Below the pieces are notes generated by a model. It saw only the letters and a program-made list of their open reading frames with translations. It had not been told where the DNA came from and made no database searches. This document shows, one piece after another, positions 1 to 7,906 of a stretch of DNA of 11,768 nt. The position numbers and the translations under genes were made by a program. The DNA is taken from the NCBI GenBank assembly GCA_003024985.2, contig PXIH01S0086615.1; one strand, 5' to 3'. Each line of letters starts with the position of its first letter. The stretch's first letter is position 1. This DNA is from Euperipatoides rowelli. Taxonomy: Eukaryota > Onychophora > Udeonychophora > Euonychophora > Peripatopsidae.

Positions 1-1
1 A

Positions 2-139
2 TATAATTAATACATGAAAGTCCCCAGGACCATGCGGGTCGATATTAATATTTAGTAATTCATAACCCATATGTCCAAGTTTTTGAATTATAATTTTTAT
101 TGATATCTCCCAGATGAATGGTATAACTAATTTTGTATT
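2..139 (-). CDS. possible partial exon, truncated by the window edge; unknown product
   Basis: On the minus strand, 46 codons stay open from just after a TGA at 140-142 to the window edge. The translation is protein-like, with a hydrophobic and basic start followed by NINIDPHGPGDFHVL. The DNA encoding that motif (about 15-45) is clearly richer in G+C than its surroundings and contains CpGs. There is no ATG at the beginning, so if it is real it is an internal exon; the AG at 128-131 on the minus strand could be an acceptor, but its pyrimidine tract is weak. I do not recognise the family. The plus strand has stops in the frames I read here. An open run this long can occur by chance in such DNA, so the call rests mainly on composition and the distinctive motif. 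Confidence 0.25.
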
Positions 140-142
140 TCA

Positions 143-405
143 AACCTACTTGGAGAAAGATTTCTTATCTAACACAAGCTAAGTGCTGCACCCCCCCCCC
201 CTTCATTTTTAAGTTCATAACAGCTTAAAACAATGCTAAATTTCCTTGACAAGAATGCTGATGCTCTCTATAAAATAAAATCAATCAAACCGAACCATGA
301 GAAAATCTTTTAGTCAGAACCATTATAAAGAAGAATAAATAAAACTTCAAATCCATAATGAGAGTATCAATAGAATCACTTTTTAAATAAAATAAAACAG
401 CTGTT
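143..405. other. AT-rich flank left of the LINE, no gene seen
   Basis: No convincing open frame, RNA gene or repeat family is visible. The only notable feature is a homopolymer of 11 C at 191-201, standing alone in AT-rich DNA. Confidence 0.5.
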
Positions 406-421
406 TCTGTGCCTTCAATTT
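406..421 (+). repeat. target-site duplication, copy next to the LINE A-tail
   Basis: The 16-mer tctgtgccttcaattt here matches tctgtgccttgaattt at 5446-5461 with one mismatch. The two copies lie exactly at the two ends of the LINE: this one abuts the poly-T stretch (the element's A-tail on the minus strand), and the other lies 18 nt upstream of the ORF1 ATG. The last few T bases cannot be separated from the tail, so the true boundary is uncertain by about 3 nt. Confidence 0.8.
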
Positions 422-779
422 TTTTTTTATTTTTTTATTTTATTAATAAAAATAAACATTTTTACATTCAAATCTCAGACATCAAAATCGTTTGTTTGAT
501 ACATAAAACTATGCAATTATTTCTTCAATTACATATAATCCTTTATACTACTCACAGATAATACCAAAATTAATATAACACTCACAATCCCATGAAAATT
601 ATATTAGTTCATAATTCCTGCATTACATTTCTATCCCATAATGCATAGAATACATCAATATCCAAAGCAAACATATCATTAATATAAATCTGTTTAAAAA
701 AAGTACAAATGTCACTAATAGTCTTTTTAACATTTATACCCTTAAACACAATATTGCATCATGCCTTACAAACAGAAAA
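422..779 (-). other. LINE 3' UTR and A-rich tail
   Basis: This is the minus-strand sequence after the ORF2 stop at 780-782. It is non-coding and ends at about 455-422 in a tail made of A runs broken by single T bases, read on the plus strand as T runs of 6 to 12. The tail touches the target-site duplication. No stem-loop or microsatellite 3' end typical of other LINE clades is evident. Confidence 0.7.
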
Positions 780-1225
780 CTACAAAGTCATTACAATCTT
801 TATTACTGATTTAGGCATTTTCTCTAATTTTTTGTTATTAATAGATTCAGTTATATGATATTTATTACTAATCTTACCCAATACATACTCTCTGATTAGG
901 CATGTTTATTATTCAGGTTTATTTCACATAACATAGAATACAATATTAATAGCCCTTAACCTTAAGCTATATTAGAACATAATAAAATTAAATTTATGTT
1001 TAAAATATATTCCCTAGCCTGTCAGGATGTGGGAATATTTACATATAATTACAAACAATAAGTTGATTTGTAGAAAAAATAAAGAATAAAAGTCAGTATT
1101 TACAAACCAAAACTTTATAAAATGAAAAGCGTCAAACCAGCCAGGTTTCTAATCGTTTCCCACCACAACTTCTATACCGGTAATGATAAAGTTTAACACT
1201 GTTTAAATTGAAAAGATTTTAATTT

Positions 1226-1720
1226 TGACACAATCTCAGAATAGATGTACTATTGTTTCATGTTCATTACATGTACAATACTGTTCATTAACATTTTTAA
1301 TAATTCCCAATTTATAAATTCCCTCTTTGGTGGGAAATACCCCTAACATATATAGAATCTTCCAGTCAAATACAATTTTTTAATAAATGTTAGGCTCATC
1401 ATATTTTTGCATAATTCAAGAACTGAACCTCATTAGAAATGTTAACTTTTTTTTTAATTTTTTGTATGAAATGTTCCCCACTTCTATATGTAACCTACTT
1501 ACCTCACTATAATTCCTTACCCACTGTATTGTCTGTTCAATTTCATACATTTTTTTATAATATTGATGAACCATTATATTCTTTTTAAAAAAATTAAACA
1601 TAATACTCTAATTTATTATCTTAATGTCAACTAAACCTAATCCACCTTTTATTAATGGTAATCTAGCTCTATAAGAGCTACAAATTAGTACCCATCAAAC
1701 AAAAAATTCTGAACCATTGT
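1226..1720 (-). other. LINE ORF2 C-terminal region: GGLGL motif and CxC...H...C motif
   Basis: RARLPLIKGGLGLVDIKI (GGLGL at 1632-1646) is the signature found after the RT domain in L1/Tx1-type LINEs. About 120 codons later, in the same frame, comes FDWKILYMLGVFPTKEGIY, then YCTCNEHETIVHLF and, after a TGA at 1236-1238, DC. The cysteines at 1275-1277 and 1269-1271, the histidine at 1245-1247 and the cysteine at 1230-1232 form the C-terminal zinc-finger-like motif, thought to bind the element RNA. Keeping one frame across about 140 codons, with stops but no frameshift, contrasts with the shattered RT core. Confidence 0.85.
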
Positions 1721-1849
1721 ATTAAATGATTTAACAAATTTTTTTGACAAAATTACATATGGCAAATAATAATACAATTTGGTTGCAACTGTTTATACTC
1801 TATAACTTTTTGCTCTTTTATATTCCATACATATAATTTGTCAAAGTTG

Positions 1850-2735
1850 ACAATCGATCCAGTAATATTCATAAATGTTTTTAACAAATTATAAACAGCA
1901 TCCAATTGATCTTTCCCTGATACAAATACAGTCAAGTCATCAATATAGGAAACAACTTTTAAATTTAAGATTTTTCCAGTGATCCATATTCCACGACTTA
2001 TAGTTTCAATTCACTGTATTAAGTCAAACAAATATAATGAATATAGCAGTGATGACATGGGTGATCACTGCAAAATCCCATTTGTCATACTATCATAGTG
2101 AGACTACACTTTATTATTCATGAAAGCCACTACCTTATATTCCAATATATTCAACATTAATTTTGTGGTCCTATTATTCCCAATGTATTTCATTTACCAT
2201 GTAAGTTAAATACTCCATATTAATGTTATTAAATGCCCCAGCCATGTCTATTCATAATAGATATAAACTAGATCTAGATTTTTTATCATAGTTTAAAAAC
2301 ACCATGTGCAATGAGAGTATAGCTTAGGCTATAGTTTGATTTTTTTATCCCATATATTGAAGAAGACAAAACATTCTCCATTATTGGTGTTATTCTATTT
2401 AAAAATCACTATTTCTAATAATTTATTATCACAGTTTAATATTGCAATTGGTCTATATTTGTCATTGTGTTTACAATAATTATCATATATGAATTGCTTA
2501 GGTATGATTTTTAAAAATGAACTGAAAAAAGAAGCATACATTTTCTTCATTTATAGCTCCTTCCAATAGATAATTAGGCCTACATACATTACAATAGAGC
2601 TGAAATAACTATGAATTTTAATGAATGATAAACTCCATATCCAATCCCATCTGGCCCTGGTGCAGAACATCTTTTAACCGATTTCAATGCATTATTCAGT
2701 TCTTCTCTAGTGAAATTATTATTAAGCAACTGATT
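1850..2735 (-). other. reverse transcriptase domain of LINE ORF2 (broken)
   Basis: Successive RT motifs can be read in the correct order: FTREELNNALKSVK followed by SAPGPDGI (2643-2666); KYRPIAILN (YRPIAIL at 2437-2457); YGIKK (about 2340-2355); IDMAGAFNN with the first catalytic aspartate (2231-2251); GILQxSPMSSLLYSLYLF, where the QGSP glycine codon has become TGA (2065-2067); and SYIDDLTVFVSG, with the catalytic YIDD at 1936-1947. Frames change between these blocks, near 2480-2590, near 2290-2310 and near 2180-2190, and stops fall at 2252, 2104, 2065 and 2011. The catalytic aspartates are still encoded, but the reading frame cannot produce the protein. Confidence 0.9.
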
Positions 2736-3479
2736 TTCAATAATCATTTGTACACTTAATATTTTTTGATTTAAATATTCTATACCTAGAATTCTTACCA
2801 AATCCTTCAAAACGATGGTTTATTTTTTTCCATGAATTTACTATTATTATCAGATATAAATTATTTCTGAATGATTTTAACTATATCCAAATTGGATGTG
2901 TAAACCTTGTTTTTATGAACTATACACTGCACGTTTGACATTTTTATTTTTTATAGCGTACCTATTAATGACCAACAAGACATACCTGCAGTTACAACAA
3001 CCTTATCTCGTATTTTTTTTTAAATATTTTTTTTGCTGCACCTCCATTAAACATTCCATCCTTAATTTAAGATCCAATACTCGATCCACAACATTCCTGA
3101 ATGATTTAACTTTGGATTTATCAATAATTTAATAGTTTTTATTTCCATTTCTATTTTGGTCTTGTTTTCCAAATTATTCCGTACCCCAATTTGATATATA
3201 ATGTTTTTTATCAGTTGCCACTTAATCAATGGGTTAAAGTAATCACAATTAAGAATTCACAATATTTGCACATCCCCATTAACTTCCATTATAAGTTCAG
3301 GTGACCACATTGGCACTAATCCCCTCTTAACCTTTAACTACACGCGTCAACAAATATAACATAAGTACACGCGTGTGTATTTTGTACACCACACCAAAAG
3401 AGGCTAAATATTGCAAAATCTATAAAAGATAGAAACAAACTTAAATAGTATTTATTGTTCTACTTTTTATTAGAAAATA

Positions 3480-3942
3480 TCAGATATAAAGAAAAATGAT
3501 TTCCGACAAACATATTTTTTTTTATGATTTTTTTTTCTAAATGGCATACAACAGATATCATTACTTTTCTTTTCTCTATAATTAGCTGGCATATGAACGT
3601 TGATTATACATATGTCATAGTCATCTTTTTTAATTTCCAAAACCATAATTCATTCCCCATAATTACGAATACCAATAATACCATGAGCAATCGACTTGGA
3701 AATCACTATAGCCATTCCACTACTTCTGGATGCAAGAGCATTCTCCTTAACTATATAGTTCATCATCAATCATTTCCAAATCATATTATCATCTGCTATC
3801 GTTCGACGAGTCTCCTGCAATATATACAAATTAGGATTAAACTTTGCTAGCATTGCAATCTTAAGATAAGAGGTATTTTTTTAGCTAATGTCCTCACATT
3901 AGCAGAAATAACAGTTAATAATTTATAATTATGATTTGACAT
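3480..3942 (-). other. APE-type endonuclease domain of LINE ORF2 (broken)
   Basis: The first codons give LLTVISANVRTLAKK, matching the conserved asparagine-containing start of LINE endonucleases. After a frameshift near 3865-3880 the frame continues with KIAMLAKFNPN and LQETR, where the glutamate at 3812-3814 is the expected metal-binding residue. Next come SSGMAIVIS, GExIMVLEIK (x is a TGA stop) and CIINVHMPANY, which match the central strands of the fold. TGA stops interrupt at 3770-3772 and 3650-3652. The later GDFN, SRID and SDH-like motifs cannot be placed with confidence in 3180-3520, so the C-terminal half of the domain is badly eroded. Confidence 0.85.
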
Positions 3943-4700
3943 AAACAATCACAGTCACTGCATAACAAAAAAACAAAAACACACAAAACCATTCTACTAT
4001 ATAATTATTCAACATGTTATCACTAGGCCTATGTATTTAATAGACTATGTCTTACTCACAGTTTCTATCTTCTCAGAATTTAATACTCTCTGAGTGTTTA
4101 CTTCGCTATCCCGTACTTCAGTTGTCACATTCATTACACTGGTAGGATCTAAATTCAAATTTTCTGAAATTTTGACTATCCTTGCCTTTAATCAGTACTT
4201 TGAATTCCATCATTGTTATCCATTACATCATTATCTTCATCGTCCATATCCATCTTCTTTTTAATTTTCTTTTTGTTTCTTTTTGTCACTAATTCAGAAC
4301 AATCACTACCAACTATGTTAACGTTACCATTATTTTGATTGCCAACCTCTATTTTGACAGCCTCATTCGCACTATCAACTGTATTGGAATTAGATTCTAA
4401 TTCCTGACACTGCTCAAAACAAATATTCCGACTCTCTGAACTAGTAGCTGCCAATCGTGTGCAATTTATCTGAATCATGCTTTTTTTTATTTTCATTTTC
4501 TTCAAACATAGTATAATCCATTTTTTCTTGACTACTATTAATTCCATAATCAAATCCTTATTCTCTTTCTTTATTATTCATAATATTACCATCATTCATA
4601 ATCGCTCAAGTATATGTGATTTTCTTTTCTTTTTCATTACAGAGCTCATTAACATGCCCCCCTTCAACATACTTATAACACTTTACACATTTTTAACAGT

Positions 4701-4742
4701 ACATTCGTAAGCATTGTGCTCAACAGTTTTGCAGTTAAGACA
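4701..4742 (-). other. CCHC zinc knuckle in LINE ORF1
   Basis: CLNCKTVEHNAYEC fits CX2CX4HX4C exactly. The cysteine codons are at 4740-4742, 4731-4733 and 4701-4703, and the histidine at 4716-4718. This is the retroviral-type nucleic-acid-binding knuckle found in ORF1 of many LINE clades; vertebrate L1 ORF1 lacks it, which helps in classification. Confidence 0.9.
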
Positions 4743-5115
4743 TATTGTATCCCTTCCCTTAATGACCACTAATAATGTAAGTGTACCCATAATTAGTAAA
4801 TGAGGAATATACTATTCACCACGTTCATTTTCAAAATAACTTTGACCAAAATAACACCAGAGTTTTTCAAAATTTGATCACTTAATTTATACTGCTCAAT
4901 TCTAATTGAGGTTATAACCATATATTTTTCTAATAATGCACTTACTTCTGTAAAGTCCTCCGTTATCGGTGCCCCATGCACCCACATATCTATGTACTGC
5001 GATAATTCAAAATTTGCTGGTACTATAACGTAACCATTGAATGCTTTAAACTTTCTTTCAGCCACTTGTCTATATTCCTCCATAGCAAAGTCCACCCCTA
5101 AATATCTATTATTGT

Positions 5116-5127
5116 GGGGGGGGGGGG
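5116..5127. repeat. 12-base G homopolymer inside LINE ORF1
   Basis: Twelve G on the plus strand (C in the ORF1 sense). The ORF1 frame read before it (through MNPADILMELIKRVGENAVV) differs from the frame read after it (NRYLGVDFAMEE), so slippage in this tract is the probable cause of one frameshift. Confidence 0.8.
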
Positions 5128-5445
5128 ACACCAACAACTGCATTCTCACCAACCCTTTTAATTAATTCCATTAAAATATCAGCAGGATTCATTCTTTCAT
5201 CTTTATCCTCACTATACATCTTTGAACACAAACGTTTTTCTCCATAAGCAGACTTAACACCTTGTTCCAATATTTCAGACTGTTTAATAGCCTAATATAT
5301 TTTTCAGAATTATTCACGGTGTCCCGAATTACCACTTCATATTCTTCCATATCTTTCTCCACCTAGCAAGCCAAATTTTGCTAATATCATTCTCTGCTTG
5401 AGACATTGAACTGTTGCCAGTTGTCATCTTTAACCAGAAGTCGTA

Positions 5446-5461
5446 TCTGTGCCTTGAATTT
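5446..5461 (+). repeat. target-site duplication, copy at the LINE 5' end
   Basis: tctgtgccttgaattt matches 406-421 at 15 of 16 positions. It marks the LINE 5' end at about 5445, leaving only 18 nt before the ORF1 ATG. Allowing one more mismatch, the similarity extends about 3 nt into the element side. Confidence 0.8.
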
Positions 5462-6748
5462 GAAAATAATTTTTATCGTACATTATTTAAATCCAGTCTT
5501 ATAACAATAATGTTAATCATTAAATACTTCCAAAAATAATTTATTTTTAAAAAAATTGAATTAATATAATGTGCTACTACTTTAACAGATCTATATACTT
5601 TGACAATTGAAATTATATAATTAATATTGCATATCTTTTATAATTTATTATGTTAAACCATTTATCTTTTTAAATGTAAACAAGCCTTTAATAAAAGTAA
5701 GGTATAGAACAGTTAAAGTTTTATTTTAAATAATTAATAACTTAAATATAAAAGTTTTTTTTTTACAGTAAGCCCTTATACAGTATGTCAATAATTTATG
5801 CAAATATGTTTCTCTCCCTTTGTATTTTTATTATTTGTATTTTAACTTTAATTAATCCCAGATATACTATATATAAATATTTAGATAATTTTCATTTTTA
5901 TATAAACCTTCAATAATGTTAAATGTAAATGTCAGCAAAAATTATACAGTTTGAGTTTGTGTAGAAATAAAAGTTAAAATTCCTTATTCAAGATTCACTT
6001 TCCAAATTAAAGTTTTAAGCTCATTTTTAAAAGAGAAAAATATAAAGCCATCTACACTTTGAATTCCTGGTTTAGTGAAGCTCAACTGTTGTCTTTGTAG
6101 TCATTTGCAGATCTTTCCCAAAGGACTAAAGGTTTTAAATCAAAGATTCTTTCATTTCTTAATTTTATTTTTAATTAAAGCTGGAAAAACAGTATTTCTA
6201 AATATTTTAATTTCCTTCCTAATTCATTTCACTTTTAAATCCAAATAAGATTAAATTCAAATAACAAAAAGAGAAAAATAAATATCATTCAAATAAGCTG
6301 CTTCATGAAATCTGTTTTTTTAATGTTTTAATTTTTATTCCATTTTTTGTACATGCATTTGCTCTGAAAGAATGTTAGTTACCCTGAACCAAATTGTTAT
6401 CCCTAATCCCGATTTTAATCATCCTATATCCTTCAAACTTGTTTTCTCACCTCTAAAGTTAGCCAGCTCTTTGATGTTTCATTTGATCTCTTCTCATCTC
6501 TCCTACCTCCATTATTCATTTCAAGAATGTTTTCATCCAACTTTATAATACTACTGAGATTACTATTCAACTTACATCCATGCTTCAATAATTATTTAGT
6601 ACATAAGAACATTTGAATATTTACCTGTGATCAACCCAGTTCTTAATACATAAAATCAAAAGAAACAACTACAATATTTACTCAAATGGACCTAATTTTT
6701 GTGAACCCCCCTTCCAGCTTATAAATTACTTTGGAACTATTTCCATAG
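5462..6748. other. AT-rich region, no gene seen
   Basis: Very AT-rich with many T and A runs and no open frame of note on either strand. From about 6360 the plus strand becomes strikingly poor in G and rich in C and T (for example 6421-6540). I see no recognisable transposon, tRNA or other RNA gene. Confidence 0.5.
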
Positions 6749-6892
6749 TGTCATTTTCCTTATTATTTCACTCTCGATTGGTTCCCTGATGTGAAGGAAG
6801 AAGCAATATTCCTATGCCTAGATAGAGGAATGGAAGAAGAGATAGCTGACCACTATACTTTAATGATGCCTAAGATAGAAGGGACAGTTTAA
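6749..6892 (+). CDS. short protein-like open segment, unknown; possible decayed exon
   Basis: Between a TAG at 6746-6748 and a TAA at 6890-6892, 47 codons stay open. They give protein-like sequence in the second half (DWFPDVKEEAIFLCLDRG, then MEEEIADHY). The same frame reopens after the TAA for about 38 codons until near 7004. There is no ATG at the start and no clear splice signal. The purine-rich stretch at 6790-6935 contrasts with the G-poor DNA on both sides. I do not recognise a family. It may be a fossil coding fragment or chance. Confidence 0.15.
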   Translation, partial: CHFPYYFTLDWFPDVKEEAIFLCLDRGMEEEIADHYTLMMPKIEGTV

Positions 6893-7244
6893 AGAAGAGA
6901 GAAGAAAATATTAGTAGAAGCTGAAAAACCTTTATTCTATTTGAATAACATTTTAACACCAATGCCTAAAAATACAGTTTTTTCTCTCACTACAATCAAA
7001 TCATGAATAAATTTTAAAAGAAAAACATGTCAACTAAAGTCAAATTACAATATCACTAACTTACCAGTGTTTCAAATAAAACTAGAGAAATCCTGTTATT
7101 TTATAGTTGATTTTTCGGTATTGTAATTGCAGTTCATCCCAGTTCAAGTCCTTCCAATTTCAATCCAATTTTTCCAGTCCAAAGTTCCAAGAACAAAACA
7201 ATTCCAGACATTCACTACATTTCAATTTTAAAAGTCAATCTAAC

Positions 7245-7424
7245 ATGCTGGACACTGAACAAGCTTTTACAGAAGAGGAAAACACTCTGCTAGCCACCAT
7301 AGCACTCAAGTGGTTGATGAACGGTTCTCCTCAAGCTCAGCCTTTACCAGGAGTATTCAACGGTACACATACAATAGTATTTTCTGATCTGGTCAAGGAA
7401 ATAAACAGAAGAATGGCAGAGTGA
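7245..7424 (+). CDS. small ORF, 59 residues, unknown function
   Basis: ATG 7245 has A at -3, a favourable context, and the frame ends at TGA 7422-7424. The product begins MLDTEQAFTEEENTLLATIA and contains ALKWLMNGSP, PLPGVF and a basic end, DLVKEINRRMAE. The DNA here is about 40% G+C, well above its surroundings, which suggests coding origin. The frame is also open upstream to about 7107, but that part has no ATG and is low-complexity (repeated TTCCAA/TTTCAA words). TTTTACAG at about 7265-7272 could act as a splice acceptor. No signal peptide or membrane segment is seen and I do not recognise the family. It may be a terminal exon, a true small protein or a piece of transposon coding sequence. 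Confidence 0.35.
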   Translation: MLDTEQAFTEEENTLLATIALKWLMNGSPQAQPLPGVFNGTHTIVFSDLVKEINRRMAE

Positions 7425-7842
7425 CAACAATAACTTTCCAGACATCCTGAGATAATTGCCTTTTAACTAGCTCTAATTTTGGAAGAAGAACATCAGCTTT
7501 GAAAAGAAAATCTAACACAAACTGTATCCTGCACTTTAGTAACCCATCCATTAACAGAATTTTAACTTTTTCACTCATCAATCAATCCTACAGCATTCCA
7601 GTCCACCTACAATAGAAGAAAACAAGATTTATTCAAGCTATCACTTTGCACACTGTTAGTTTTAATAAAGATACAGTTAATAAGATTTTTCTTGCATTCT
7701 CACATCACACTCTAACATCCAACCCATTATTTTTCAAAGATTCAATTTTTATCTTCAATTTAACAAATAACATCATGTGAATTCCATCATCAATTTTCAA
7801 GAAAAATTACTAATCTCAACTTCAACGATAAGCTGTGGATCT
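7425..7842. other. G-poor non-coding stretch
   Basis: No plus-strand frame is open for long. The plus strand contains very little G (for example 7741-7800) and many TTCAA/TCAAT words. A minus-strand frame at 7393-7578 is discussed under rejected items. Confidence 0.4.
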
Positions 7843-7906
7843 TCCGAAGAAATACCTCCCCCTACTAACTAGACACGGCCTCAGTGACTTCCAATCAGGC
7901 CATTAG
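7843..7906 (+). other. GC-richer patch, possible exon end with splice donor
   Basis: About 64 nt near 50% G+C lie in otherwise AT-rich DNA. One frame reads LPKKYLPLLTRHGLSDFQSG before a stop at the boundary. The patch ends at TAG|GTAATA (donor GT at 7907-7908), an acceptable 5' splice site. The acceptor side is weak, with AG at 7842-7843 and little pyrimidine tract. GGCCT and AGGCC near 7876 and 7897 could also pair as a small hairpin. Low confidence. Confidence 0.15.

Larger units (their letters stand above)
780..3942 (-). pseudogene. LINE ORF2 remnant: endonuclease plus reverse transcriptase
   Basis: The ORF starts at ATG 3942-3940, about 100 nt after ORF1, with the endonuclease beginning almost at once. 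It ends at TAG 782-780, giving about 1054 codons. An intact protein of this type nicks target DNA and reverse-transcribes its own RNA from the nick. Domains seen are the APE endonuclease (about 3942-3480), a linker, the RT core (about 2735-1850), the GGLGL post-RT motif (1646-1632) and a C-terminal cysteine-histidine motif (1277-1230). All three minus-strand frames carry homology in turn, so several frameshifts are present. The last 289 codons (1646 to 780) stay in a single frame but hold about ten stops. In-frame stops inside domains include 3770-3772, 3650-3652, 2252-2254, 2104-2106, 2065-2067 and 2011-2013. No RNase H domain is visible. The spacing between YIDD and GGLGL is only about 100 codons, shorter than expected for the L1 group, which suggests an internal deletion near 1790. 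Confidence 0.9.
4045..5427 (-). pseudogene. LINE ORF1 remnant: gag-like RNA-binding protein with zinc knuckle
   Basis: The likely start is ATG 5427-5425 (MTTGNSSMSQAENDISK), and the likely end is TAG 4047-4045, about 460 codons. ORF1 proteins of this kind coat the element RNA. The N-terminal 100 residues are charged and probably helical (EKDMEEYEVVIRD, SEILEQGVKSAYGEKR). The middle part (about 5100-4800) holds NRYLGVDFAMEEY, FNGYVIVPANFELS and a WVHGAPI block, resembling gag/RRM-like ORF1 cores. Then comes a perfect zinc knuckle, CLNCKTVEHNAYEC (4701-4742). The tail is low-complexity and charged (KRNKKKIKKKMDMDDED), possibly nuclear-targeting. Frameshifts fall near 5365, near 5290, in the 12-base homopolymer at 5116-5127, near 4770-4790 and near 4185. 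Stops follow the knuckle near 4685 and 4600. Confidence 0.85.
422..5445 (-). mobile_element. decayed, near full-length non-LTR retrotransposon (LINE, L1/Tx1-like)
   Basis: This is a two-ORF LINE read from 5445 down to 422, about 5.0 kb. ORF1 has a CX2CX4HX4C zinc knuckle. ORF2 has, in order, an APE-type endonuclease, a reverse transcriptase with a YIDD catalytic motif, and a C-terminal GGLGL plus CxC...H...C segment. The 3' end is an A-rich tail directly against one copy of a 16-bp target-site duplication, the hallmark of target-primed reverse transcription. The order of domains, the post-RT GGLGL motif and the C-terminal cysteine motif fit the L1/Tx1 group best; I infer the clade from motifs only. 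At least four frameshifts in ORF1, several in ORF2, more than fifteen in-frame stops and a probable internal deletion show the copy is dead. The mismatch between the duplications also says the insertion is not recent. Confidence 0.93.

Noticed and set aside
2896-3132. Plus-strand open frame of 78 codons
   Set aside because: It is antisense to the LINE ORF2 linker between the endonuclease and RT and is of low complexity.
3524-3850. Plus-strand open frame of 108 codons
   Set aside because: It is the antisense of the LINE endonuclease, whose motifs (LQETR, NVHMPANY) read on the minus strand.
780-3942. A nuclear genetic code reading TGA as tryptophan
   Set aside because: TGG is kept at many tryptophan sites, one TGA replaces a conserved glycine, and frameshifts plus TAG/TAA stops show ordinary decay.
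4477-4710. Plus-strand open frame of 77 codons
   Set aside because: It is antisense to ORF1, covering the lysine-rich tail and the zinc knuckle; its F/I-rich product is a by-product of that.
7136-7150. AGTTCAAGTCC, resembling a tRNA/SINE B box
   Set aside because: No A box or tRNA-like fold is upstream, and the word is part of a low-complexity TTCCAA-rich stretch.
7393-7578. Minus-strand frame of 61 residues starting MSEKVKILLMDG
   Set aside because: It looks fairly protein-like but overlaps the end of the better plus-strand ORF. It arises in G-poor plus-strand DNA, where minus frames stay open easily, and has no recognisable family. A transcript would reopen the case.
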